From: Ottelia alismoides
Taxonomy: Eukaryota > Streptophyta > Magnoliopsida > Alismatales > Hydrocharitaceae
NCBI GenBank assembly: GCA_037367405.1
Contig: JAZKJV010010762.1
Location: 558,001-622,000 of the forward strand
Length of the DNA: 64,000 nucleotides
Direction: 5' to 3'
The notes under the pieces were generated by a model that was not told the DNA's origin, made no database searches, and saw only the letters and a program-made list of their open reading frames with translations. Both the position numbers and the translations under genes were made by a program. Numbering within the stretch: position 1 is the stretch's first letter; each line of letters opens with the position of its first letter. Of this stretch, positions 11,656-23,067 are shown one piece after another.

Positions 11656-13778
11656 TGTTGAATCGATTTTTACGCGATTTAAGATAATGATGTTATCAAG
11701 TCGTTGTGAACCGCGAATAATCGAGATCAAACAAATACATTACAACTACTTGCGCAAATGGATATCAAGATTGTTAATGGCAAGTTGAGGTTCGAATCCA
11801 CAGAGACTAAACAACTTTGCAATTTCTCCTTAATTATCAAACTTAACTTTATTTCTAAAACAAGCAGAATAGAAATATATTTTGATTTTATAATGAAGGA
11901 CCTTAATGGAAGGTGAAATATACTCAAAAAATATTCCAAATGCAACCTAATATATTTGAGATTTTTCTAGAATTTTTCTGAATGTTTAGGACATTTTCAA
12001 TGATGATGGAAACCTTCGGGGGTTAAAATGCAGAGATTTTAAAACTTGAGGGAGTAATCTGCAGATGAGATAATTAAGTGAATTTAAAATTGCTGCAAGA
12101 AGGTTACGTGAAGACTTATAGTTTAGAATACATGAACGAGCAAATTATATAAAGAAATTACTGTAGAACTATGGCTGACAACAAAATTTGTTTGAAACAA
12201 AATGCAAGTGGATTCAATCAAAGAAAACACGTACTTAACAAAATAAGAGAGATAAAGAGGGAGATGAGGAGTTCTTCTCTGCAAGGGGCTTGAAGCTCTT
12301 TGAATGGGAGAGAAGACTTGCTGTTCTGGACGTCTGTAGAGTAGAACGGGTGGAGGCGTTGAGGCACGATAGGAAGATGGTAACCGGCGGTTCGCGGAAG
12401 TGACCGGAGGCTACCGTGCTGGGCAACGGGCTGCGGAGATGGTTGGACGTTGCCGGGGTTCACAGCCACGCACGGGGAGGTTTCTGGACTTGCACCCGCG
12501 AAGGTGATGCGCACAGCATTTGCGTAAATGGCGGGATGTATTGGGCGTGCAGTTGGTGCACGCAAGGGCTGGTGTACTGCTGCTAAAGAACGTGGGCTGT
12601 ACTTCTATGCCCGCGCAAGGTACGCGGTGGCTGAGCTCAAGGGTGAGGACGCCCGTAAGGAGCTTGGAGTATGAAGCTGCGTACCGGGGGAGATGAGGTC
12701 GCGCACAGCAGTGTGCGCAAAGGAGGAGAACGCCGAAACACAATGTAGTGCTGGAGGAGGTTGCACTAGACGGTGGATGCGGTTTTGAGAGCTGGGAGAG
12801 GAGGGGCCACGCACATCAATGTGCGGCCTGGAGCTGAGCACAACTGGAAGACGGTGCTGGGCGTATACTCACGTTGGAGGGCAGTGATGGGCGCGCATTC
12901 GCTCACGCTAACTGCTGGAGACAATGGCCGGATGTACTCGCGGTGGCTGCAGCATATCGGGCGTCACCTGCATAATAAAAAGAGAGAGTGTACGAGAGAG
13001 AGGGGATGCGTGAACAGAGAATGGGGATGGGGGGTATGCGTGCGTTAAAAAGAACGAGAGAGGGAGTATGCGTGAATGTCCAAAACTGTGAGGGAGGAGG
13101 TTTATGCGTGCATGGAAATGGTGGGGGGAAGAGTACGCATGGAAATAATAATGGGGAGGGAGAGGTCGAGTATGCCATTTATATAGATGCATGGGCGGCT
13201 ATGCATAAAGTCTAGCCATGCAAGTAAAGACAAAGTTTTTAAATGAAATTGCATGGGGAAGTGATAGTGTGGGGTGCAAGTTGTGCATGGGGAAGGCATG
13301 ATGAGGGTGGCTCTATGCATAGTAATAATGAGTGTGTCTTTTACACTAAACCCCCTCCCTATTTCTTCCCAATAAAAAGTTATAAGCTTTATCTATGCCA
13401 TAATGAGTGGGCAATTTATATTATCATTCCTTCCTTTTTCTTCCCAATAAAAAGTGAAGATTTGTAGAGTAATGTGTTATGTTCAATGCTATATGTACCC
13501 AATCCTCTTCCATATTATTTACTTAGTTCATGTTAACAAAGAATGATTAGGAATCATAAAATATGTAATCGATATTTTTGAAGACATTTTACTTGATTAC
13601 GAATTTATGATTATTTGATTTATGCAGAGATTTTTAATTGATTGTGTGCAATTATGGATATTTCTGCTGTTGTATGTAAGGAATATAGATTATGTGATTT
13701 TAGAGTTTCCAGATCAATCATTAAGGTTGTATATCACATAATTTGATCATATTATCTCTGTATATATTGTAATCATCA
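11656..13778 (-). repeat. 3' LTR of the outer element
   Basis: 2,123 bp, with TG...CA ends (minus strand TGATGATTAC ... ATTCAACA). Relative to its partner it lacks about 72 bp that would lie near 12,420. A TATA-like TATATAAAT occurs on the minus strand at 13,177-13,185. The many short open frames at 12.2-13.3 kb are by-products of a GC-rich LTR and are not conserved proteins. Confidence 0.92.
13177..13185 (-). promoter_or_regulatory. TATA box of the outer LTR (3' copy)
   Basis: TATATAAAT on the minus strand, in a position typical of an LTR U3 promoter. The same word is at 41,287-41,295 in the 5' LTR, which would drive the element. Confidence 0.5.
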
Positions 13779-15391
13779 CACCCCCATACTTAAGTCTTGC
13801 TAGTCCCGAGCAAGAATAAGATAAGAAATAATGACGAAAAATAGCCAAGATAGATTGGGTGAGGGTTTGCAGCAGACATACCCACAAAGTCTTGAGTTTT
13901 CAGATCCTAACCACACAGACACACAAACTTAAGTAGAATTGACCCATGGATTAATGATTTATTCGAATAGTCAACTTGACTCGAGTTTTGTAGTTTCAAC
14001 AGCCTCTCAGTTCCAACAAAATCAAACATGGTTTCAGAAGGTCGATCAGGTCAGCTCATCCCTAAGAAACAGGTATTCTCTTTGACCTTGAGTGGATATA
14101 AACAGTGTTAGTGATAATTTTAGCTTTCGTGAGTCAAGAGAACGAGCTAACAACACAATCTATCAAGGTACCGAATGATTCCCTATACAAATAGCCTCAG
14201 TCCTCACCTAGATTCAGGCATTATCTCCTTTCACCCAAGTATGTCTGCATAGAAAATAGGTCATAGTTTATTGGAGAATGGGACTTAATTTCGGGGTTTT
14301 CCGTAGACCGCTTTGGTCCGTTGCTCTCATTCTTTTCCTTTTGCAGAGCATAACCCTGGGCCTCTTTGGGCCTCTTTTAAAAATTTAGGTAGCATCATTG
14401 GGCTGCTACCACGGCTTTTTGATGGAGAAGGGTTATTTGGTGGTCTTCTTTCCTTGCTTTTGCTTTGCACATCATTGCATGATTGGTGGTTTTGGGCATT
14501 TGTATTGTGATATGCCTTTTTGTGGTATTTTTGTCTTGGGTTTTGGCATCAAGAGGTAGTATCGGCTTAATATTGTCTTTGGGGGCACGATACTGGCTTA
14601 TTTGCTGACACACTTGGACTAGAGAGATCATGTTGCTCCTGAGTCAGGTTCCTTCATTGACTATAGATAAGGTTCAGGCATTGGCACAACCAAGAGGACA
14701 ACTCCTCACCTCAACTAGATTGTAATTGTATCTCGTAAACTCAACTCACTCAAGCTAAGTGCAATGTGCAGTTGTTTAATATCCACTGAAGAGTTTAAGA
14801 GTGCTACTAGTTGCTCAGGTGATCTAGTTAGATACAGAAGTTCATTCACCAGTAGAGTTAGTGGAACTGAGAGAATAAAGTTCAAATGGACCTGAAGAAA
14901 GTTTAAGAACTCATGCCTAGTGAAATTCTGATGAAGTTTAGTGGATTAGGGTCAACTCAACCTCAGTCTATGATTTATGTAGTGAAGATCTGATTTCTCA
15001 AAATGGGATAAAACTAGGAAGGATGTATTTTTGGTGGTTTTCTTTGCTTTTGAAAATATTTTTAGGGGAATTTTTGCAAAAGAGAGTTTTTTCTTTTTTT
15101 TCTCATTTTTTTTGAAAGAGTATGCAATTTTGAAAAACTATGCAGACACCCCCCCATACTTAACAGAAACCATGTCCTCATGGTGAAGATAATGTGCAAT
15201 AGGAGGATCAAAAGGGATGTGAAATGTATTTTTGTTTTTGTGTGTTTTTTTTGGAATGTAATGCAGAGGAGTACCCCCATACTTATCTAATGCAATGCAG
15301 TGAAATAAACATGCGAGCGGTAAAAAGATACCTGTGAGGGGAGGCTCACGAGAGTGCATGATTTAACGCCTCAGCTAGGCGATGTGATGGT
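13779..15391 (-). other. 3' untranslated region of the outer element
   Basis: Non-coding stretch between the pol stop (15,392-15,394) and the 3' LTR. Directly next to the LTR the minus strand reads AAGTATGGGGGTG, the polypurine tract (13,779-13,791). Two further copies of AAGTATGGGGG occur at about 15,148-15,164 and 15,271-15,283. The block at 14,280-14,640 is T/G-rich. There is no third gene such as an envelope-like frame. Confidence 0.65.
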
Positions 15392-17876
15392 TCATTTTTC
15401 CTGCAAAAGGTATGTTGTGCAAACAGGCATAGGACCAGATGGTTCAACAACGGGTTTTAGTCTTTGACCATTGACTCTGAAAGTGGCTTTAGTGTTTGGG
15501 TCAGAAATTTCTATCGAGCCATTATCGAATACTTGAGTTACAATGTATGATCCTTTCCATTTCGATCTCAGTTTTCCTGGAAATAACTTCAGTTTTGCAT
15601 CAAATAGTCACGCTTTCTGATTTTCCTTGAATGTTTTCCTCGAAATGTTGGCATTGTGCCACAACTTGATTTTCTCTTTGTATAGTAGGTTGTTATCATA
15701 GGCTTGTGATCTCAATTCTTCAAGTTCAGATAAGTTCAACAGTCGTTTCTTCCCAGCCTCATCATAATCCAGATGGCATTTCTTGATTGCCCATAGTGAT
15801 TTGTGGTGGACCTCTACAGGTAGGTGACACGGCTTTCCATAGATTAATCGAAATGGGCTCATACCTAAGGGTGTGCGGAAAGCGGTGCGGTAAGCCCAGA
15901 GAGCAGAAGGTAAGTGTTGGGACCAGTCTTTACGATCAGAGCGAACAATTTTCTGGAGGATGGTCTTGATTTCTCGGTTTGACAGCTCGTCCATTCCATT
16001 AGTCTGTGGGTGATAGGCAGTTGAGACACGGTGTTCGACTCCATTTTTCCTGAGTAAATTCTTGACTGAAGCATTCAGAAAGTGGGTGCCTCCATCACTA
16101 ATGACCACCTTTGGCAATCCAAATCGAGAGAATAGGTCGTTCAAGAACTTGACAACGGTTGTGCTATCAGCAGCACGAGTGGGAATGGCTTCTACCCAGC
16201 GAGAGACGTAATCAACAGCGAGAAGAATGTGTTGGTAGCCATGTGATGTGGTGAAAGGTCCCATGAAGTCTATTCCCCAAGTATCAAAGATCTCGACTAT
16301 ATGCACGGGTTGGAGGGGCATCATGTTACGACGGGTCATTGTTCCATTAGTCTGACAGGCAGGACAAGATTGAGCAAAATGATGGGCATCTTTAAAGAGT
16401 GTGGGCCAATAGAAACCGCATTGTAAGACTTTAGCGGCTGTGCGCTTCCCTGAGTGGTGTCCTCCACACCCAGAGGTGTGGTAGTGAGTTAGGACATCGT
16501 TGACTTCAGATTCGGGGATACATCGTCTCCATATTAAATCAGTACCCTCTTTGAAGAGCAAAGGATCTTCCCAGTGATAGTATCGAGCTTGGGCTTTGGT
16601 TTTGTCTTTCTTTTGTTTTGGCCAATCATCAGGAAATGTGGAAGTGACGATGTAATTGACGATGTCAGCATACCAAGGGAGTTGAGAAACAGACATGATA
16701 CTTTCGTCTGGAAAATTATCAGAAATTGGGATTGTGTCTGTGTTTGAGGAAAGGAGTCTTGAAAGATGATCCGCCACGACATTCTTTGCTTCGGCTTTAT
16801 CTCTAATCTCCAAATCAAATTCTTGGAGCAATAATACCCACCTAATGAGTCTAGGCTTAGCATCGGTTTTTGTGAAGAGATATTTCAAAGCCGAGTGGTC
16901 TGTGTAGATGATGATGTGGGATCCTAGGATGTAAGATCGAAATTTCTCTAAGGAAAACACCACAGCTAAAAGTTCTTTCTCAGTCACAGTGTAGTTCTTT
17001 TGAGCAGCATCCAGAGTTTTACTGGCATAGTGAATGGCATAAGGTTTCCCATCTTTCCTTTGACCCAATACTGCCCCCACAGCGTAATCAGATGCATCGC
17101 ACATGATCTCAAATTCATAGTTCCAATTTGGGGGTTGTAGGATGGGTGCTTCAGTGATGATTTTCTTCAGGGTTTTGAAAGATTCAAAAGCATCCTCAGT
17201 AAACGTGAAGTCTTGATCTTTTTCCAGTAGTTTGGTGAGAGGGCGGGAGATTTTTTAGAAATCCTTGATAAATCGTCGGTAAAAACCGACGTGACCTAGG
17301 AAGGATCGAACACCCTTTATATTCACGGGTGGACCTAAGTGAGTGATGGTCTCAATTTTCGATGGATCCACTTCTATCCCTTTCTTCGATACGATATGTC
17401 CCAACACAATTCCTTGTTTCACCATGAAATGTGATTTCTCCCAAGTTAAGATCAGGTTTACCTCAATACATTTTTGTAAGACTTTGTCCAAAAATCCGAG
17501 TGTCTCCTCAAAAGAGTCTCCAAAAATTGAAAAATCGTCCATAAATATCTCCATAAAATCACCAACCATGTCAGCAAAGATACCCATCATACATCTTTGA
17601 AAAGTGGCAGGGGCATTGCATAATCCAAAAGGCATTCGTCGGAATGCATAAGTCCCAAAAGGACAAGTGAATGTGGTTTTGTCTTGATCTTCCGGTGCTA
17701 TGGCAACTTGGTTGTAGCCGGAATATCCATCTAAAAAGCAGAAAAATTCTTTTCCGGCTAGTTTCTCAATGATTTGGTCAATGAATGGTAATGGGAAATG
17801 ATCTTTTCGAGTAGCCTTATTGAGTTTCCTATAATCAACACAGACTCTCCAAGATGTGGCTACTCTGGTAGGTATG
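15392..17876 (-). pseudogene. Outer element pol, 3' half: RT, RNase H, integrase
   Basis: Continues the frame from 35,668 across the inner insertion. It holds the RT core ([21 protein letters not shown], catalytic FMDD at 17,534-17,545), RNase H ([27 protein letters not shown]), the integrase zinc site ([11 protein letters not shown] ... CPACQ), the integrase core ([27 protein letters not shown]) and a C-terminal tail ending at TGA 15,392-15,394. Two in-frame stops are visible: TAA at 17,255-17,257 and TGA at 15,608-15,610, where homologues have Trp. Apart from these the frame is open over 2.4 kb, unlike the inner copy. Confidence 0.9.
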
Positions 17877-20800
17877 TGATTAATACTCATTCATCACTCT
17901 TTATTCTTATATTTTAGCTACAAAAACCTATGCAAATGCATGTAGATATGTGTAAATAGGAAAAGTTAGCAAAAGCATGCATGTTTGTAAATATAGATAA
18001 TTAGCATGTTTTTGTGCAAAAATAAAAGAATAAAGATGAAAAAGAAAAAGAGGGAAATATTTAGAATAAATATTGAGCAACCTAACCCAAGGGAGGGCTC
18101 AGCATGGGCCTGACCGCATAAAAGCCAAGTAGAGGGAGATAGGGGCTCACTTATGTATATTCTTATAAATAAATAAATTAAATATTTTCCTCACTCAAAA
18201 ATATGTTGTAAATATTTGTATATATTTTGTACATAAGCTATTAAAAACAAAATAAAAATCTTAAAAATTAAAAAAGACCAAAAAGACCCCTTCACCTTGT
18301 ACATAGACCATCATCCTTATTTATTTCACCTTGTAAATAAAATTATTTATTTTCAAAACTTTTTGTAAATATTCTCTGGTACATATTGTAAATAAAATAA
18401 ATAAAAAGAAACAAAACAAAAATCAAATAAAAATTACAAAATTAAAAATACAAAAATATATTGTACATATACCATGTATATAATTGTACATAACTAATTA
18501 TTTAACCTATGTATATAATTAATAAAAATAAAATAAAAATAGCTTTTTATTCCTCATTTTATTCTATAAATAAATAAAATATAAAATAGGAATAAAAATG
18601 TATAAAAATAACTAATTAAAAATCAAAATTAAAAATCTTATATTGTACATATACCTATGTATAGACCTATATTGTATATACCTTATTTTTATTTCCAAAA
18701 ATTAATTAAAAATCACAAAATAATAGAAAAAATTAAAACAAAAATATTTTGTGTTTTAAGTTTTTGAAAATTCGGCCATTTAAAGGCCCAAAAAATCGAA
18801 TAAGATTTCAAGCCTTGGCGGGCTCTGATTGGTCCACGGGGGATTGTTGACCCCCGGTCAACACCTCCCCCTGGACCACAGAGTCGCGGATCTGTGTTTC
18901 GACCCGACTTCTTCCAATTACCCTCACCAGATCCGACCGCCAAATCCGCAAACCCCGCACTCCAATCATCCTCTGTGCATCCGGGATCCTCGCCCGATTC
19001 CTTGCCTAGGGGTCCGTGCTCAATCGAGCCGGACCCGAGCTTCCCTTTCCGGACCTGCACGCGTATAAAACCAGAGCTCCGCCGCTTTCGTTCGCCATCT
19101 TTGGCTCGCCACCTTCACTCCCGTGACCTCCAGAACAACCACCGAGGTGACAGCTCGCGGTTGCACCTGTTGCAGAGAGGAAAAGGTGCCCCGGTCACTG
19201 ATCCGGCAGCTTCACGCCGCCGTGCTCCGCCACTCGACCGGAGCTCGAGCCTCAGGCAGTGACGACCTTCGAGGCGACGACCCGGAGTTAGCCACACTCC
19301 AGCCCAGTCTTCCGCTCCACCCAGGTAGCCCTTTAGCCCTTCCATTTCGCTTAATTTGTAGTTTCCCCCAAATCGCATCTCCGACGAGTTCCCCTGATTC
19401 CGGCCACATCGCGTACTTTCTCGATCATCGGAACCCACACACACCTTCGCCATCCTCCGACGCACGTTCTACGCCCACTCGTTCAACCCAGCTCGCCCCG
19501 GAGCTGGGAGTCGAGCTCCCCCATCCCCAGCTCGCCGGAGCTCATTCGCACCGACCCACCAGCCACCTTCACCCCGCTTCTTTGGGTCGAGGCACTTTGC
19601 CCTCGACCCTCAAAGCTCTTGGTTCATTTTGCAGGTCAAAAGGGAGTCATCTGAGACCCCCATACGTTCAGACCAGGAGCTCACCGCCGCCGAGCTCGCC
19701 GGAGCCCCTCCTGGGCTCGGTTGGGCCGTCGGAGGCTATCACCAGCCGCGGGGCATTACCGCGGATCTTCTCCGATCATCAGGAGCAGCTGAGGAGGTCT
19801 ACAGCTCACGCACGAGGCCGGCGAAGTTCGCCGGTGGAGTGTTCTTCCACCATCCTCCAGCACCGTCCGATGGCTCCTCCGCTCCAGTCCTGATCTCAGC
19901 CGTCCATCTTCCGAGGAGCAGCTACCGTCGATCACCTGGAGGGGCTCATCTGGACCGTTCGCGCTGAGGAGAGAGACACCTGAGGCCATACCCGTTCGAT
20001 CTTCCACGTGTCCTCTCCACTACCGTCGATCCGGCCCAAGAGCTGAAGAGGAGGAGCGCCAGCCATCAGGGACCGCCCGATCTTCCACGTGGCGCGCATC
20101 CAGCCGTCGACGAATAAAGGGGTAAATTACTTAGGCCCCCCTCTTAGTTTGTCTTTTCAGTCCTAGTCCTGTAAATATTTTAGTTATTTTATTTACGTAG
20201 GGTAATTTGCACTAAGGACCTTGTGCTTGTTTTTATTTGCAATTATACCCCTGTGTATGTGAGCCCACGTGCTTCGTCACGTGTTTATTGGGTTATTTGC
20301 ATTTATTGTCCTGTAGTTCTGATGGGTTAATGAATGAATGTTAACTTTTTGGTAATTGCATTTATGCCCCTGTGAGTGTTGTTTATGCGCATGTGCGGAT
20401 TTTAGTGGGATTTTTGCATCCAAGCCCCTGGACTTTTGGTACGAGTTACCAAAAGGTCTAGGAACTTGGTTTTTATTACCAAAAGGCCCCTGAGTGCCCC
20501 AGGCACGCGCCAAGCGCGTGACTTGCTGGGATTTTTGCACCTTGGCCCCCAGACTTTAGGGTATTTGCACTTACGTCCCTGTGCACAGTGCCCCCTTCTT
20601 GATTTTTGAATAAATATCAAACCACCTCCAAATTCGATGAAAATTTGACACATGGCTCCTGCCATGTTGTTGGATTTTTGAGAATTTTTGAGGACATTTT
20701 TGATTTTATTTAGTATTTTTAAAAATTCAAAAACCTCCTTTTTAGCTACTGTCTAGATATAAAAATCCCAAAAAAATATAAAAACACCTCCAAAAATTCT

Positions 20801-21542
20801 AAAAAAATTAGCTACTGTTTCTTGCTTGTTGTTTGATTTTCTAGCCAATTTTGGCTATTTTTCATCACTTAAAAACCCTAAAAACCTAAAAACCCTTAAA
20901 AACTCCTAAAAATTATAATAAATAATCTAAAAACCCAAAAACAATAATCTTGGTGCCCAAATTTTCCTTCTTTTATTTAGAATATAGGAAAATTACCTCC
21001 AGAACCTGTTGTGATCCTTAGATATTTTATTTGAGGGTTTTGGTTCTGGCTGGACAGTACCCAGCATTTTTAGCACTGTTTGATTTTTAGAAAATAAATT
21101 ACACTTTATAAAAATCTCAAAAATTCACCAAAAATACTTAAAAACTTAAAAAACATAAAAACAATTTTTCTTGAATTTTTGCTTGATTTTTGGTGTGTTA
21201 AATAAATTGCTTAAGTTGGCTTGATTTTGCTTTCTTTACTTTTCTTCACATTTTAAAAATCCAAAAAAATACAAAAATTATTAAAAACCACTAAAAACAC
21301 TTTTCTTTTATTTTATCTTATTTTTACTACTTCGTAGGCCCTAGGCCAATCCGTGCTCCTTGAGTTCGACCCTGGGAGCTATACCAGGTTAATCCATAGC
21401 TAGACCGCTCTTCTTTGTTTTGATTGATTTGGTCTATTCTGAGTGGTTATTTTTCTTGATACACGCATTCGAGTGACTGAGGTCGCAACGACCTCATTTC
21501 CATACCTTCCCCTCAGTTGTTCGACACTTTTACGGGTTATCA
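17877..21542 (+). repeat. 5' LTR of the inner element
   Basis: 3,666 bp, TGATTAATAC ... GGTTATCA. Three zones: AT-rich (17,877-18,770), GC-rich (18,770-20,110) carrying the promoter, and a mixed zone of short AT-rich repeats. A 256-codon open frame at 19,123-19,893 is not kept in the 3' LTR and is not treated as a gene. The head has one change (TGATTAAT for TGATGAAT) from the palindrome seen in the 3' LTR. Confidence 0.95.
19064..19070 (+). promoter_or_regulatory. TATA box of the inner 5' LTR
   Basis: TATAAAA in the context GCACGCGTATAAAACC, at the end of a GC-rich block that resembles a promoter. The same site is at 33,188-33,194 in the 3' LTR. It is the likely start signal for the element transcript and, from the 3' LTR, could drive read-out antisense to the outer element's gag. 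Confidence 0.6.
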
Positions 21543-21545
21543 GAA

Positions 21546-21563
21546 TGGCGCCGTTGCCGGGGA
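21546..21563 (+). other. Primer binding site, tRNA-Asp
   Basis: TGGCGCCGTTGCCGGGGA, complementary to the 3' end of plant tRNA-Asp including the added CCA, starting three bases after the LTR. It primes minus-strand DNA synthesis. This primer type is usual for the Athila/Tat group. Confidence 0.95.
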
Positions 21564-23067
21564 GCACGGCTTAGTAGTATTTTTGTTTTTCTTTTCGTCT
21601 TTGTTTTCGCGGCTTTTCGCGGCTCTTCGGAGCTCGCGGCTTTTTCGCGGCTTTTGTATTTAGTTTCTTTTTGTCTTATTTTTGTTTTATTTTGATTTTA
21701 TTTTATTTTTGGTTTCTATTGAGTGTTTATTTTATTTCCATTTTTGCACATATACCCTTGCTTTTATTTTCATTCATTATTTGATTATTTTATTGGTTTG
21801 ACCACTCTCTTCTCTGTTTCTTGCGAGGGCACGAGGACCGCGGAGGCGACTTTCGAGGAGCCGGTGCAGCCGCGGAGTTCGGAGGCGGCTTCTTTCTCTA
21901 CGAAGCCGCAGGAGAGAGCTAGAGAGATAGAGTTGAGTGGGTGAGGCATTAGGGTAGTTTATTTCATTTCTTCATTATTATTGTAATAATACAGGGACAG
22001 GACTTCTGAGACTCTTTGTGGACTTGACTACCGTAGCGGGTCTGTTTCGCCGAGCACCGGCGTGCTCGGGGGACCCATTAGGACCTTCGGCTTTTTCGCG
22101 GCTTTTTCGCGGCTTTATTTTTCTTTTCTTACCGTCATTTTCCGGATTTTTCGCGGTTTTTGTTCGAGCCCCTAGACTTAGGACTTTCTGGTGACTGTGC
22201 CGTAACTGAGTAGGATCCACACACCTAAGGCTTATCTGTTCCTATAGACCGTATTGGACCTACTTAAAATAAATAATAAAAATAACCGACTCGCTAGCTT
22301 CCGTAGCCTACGTGCCGTAGCTCGTCCTGTAAAGCGCTTACTCCTACCCCCGATTTGTCGGGCAGGGGAGGGACGAGCCAAGACCGGACCCTTTGGCTTG
22401 GAGGTCGGTGACCGGTTAGACGGTTCTTCGCTAGAAGTTGCTCGTCTAGGACTCGGCTTTCACCGTTGCATCATATAGCTTAGTTTACTTTCTGTCTTTT
22501 ATTTTATGCGCGGATCACTTTGCATGTAGAGAGCTGGAGGCAGGTACGCATTTCTGACTTTGCATGCATCATTGATTTCTCGTGCATCGGCTTTTTCGAC
22601 TTCTCCCCCCTGTTTTTGACTTAATAACCAGGAGAATCGAAAAATTCATTAGGCGATTTTGTTTGATTTGAAAAATACCTAAAAAAGTGTAACCATAAAA
22701 TTGGGACTGCTAAGACTATTGACCTTAAAACTCGCTCACCCTAAAAATTCTGTCTTGGGGAGAGTAACCCCCTCCTTGCTTGGTTTGTATGCGCGAGAGA
22801 GTGACCCCGAACACTAGGTAGAGCCCCCCGTTGCTAAACTCGACTGACTACCGACTCTTCCGTGCGGGACAGTCGGTTGGGGTTAGCAGCGGATATCCCA
22901 ACAGGTCACGTAAGCGCTCTGATATTTGTGTGTTCACCAAAATAAAATCGACAAGATAATTTGACCGAACTTTCACGGTCTTCAGCTCGCGTTGCGTTGG
23001 TGAACCGGGGGTTTGTTTTCAGATCATAGTTTTTCCAGATCTCATCCGCCCTACTCGCCAGATCGAG
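21564..23067 (+). other. Untranslated leader of the inner element, with TTTTCGCGGC repeats
   Basis: About 1.5 kb between primer site and gag with no convincing gene. The decamer TTTTCGCGGC occurs five times (21,604, 21,614, 21,642, 22,094, 22,105), with a near copy at 22,148. Leaders of retroelements normally carry dimerisation and packaging signals, so the repeats are candidates for such a role, but this is inference. Confidence 0.6.

Noticed and set aside
12218..13467. Many overlapping open frames on both strands of the outer LTR
   Set aside because: They overlap in all phases, change length between the two LTR copies and resemble no protein.
14280..14640. A possible RNA gene in the T/G-rich block of the outer 3' untranslated region
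   Set aside because: No tRNA-like or snoRNA-like boxes or consistent fold could be recognised by eye.
19123..19893. A 256-codon open frame in the inner 5' LTR
   Set aside because: The frame is interrupted in the otherwise near-identical 3' LTR (33,247-33,459) and has no recognisable domain; it is a by-product of GC-rich LTR sequence.
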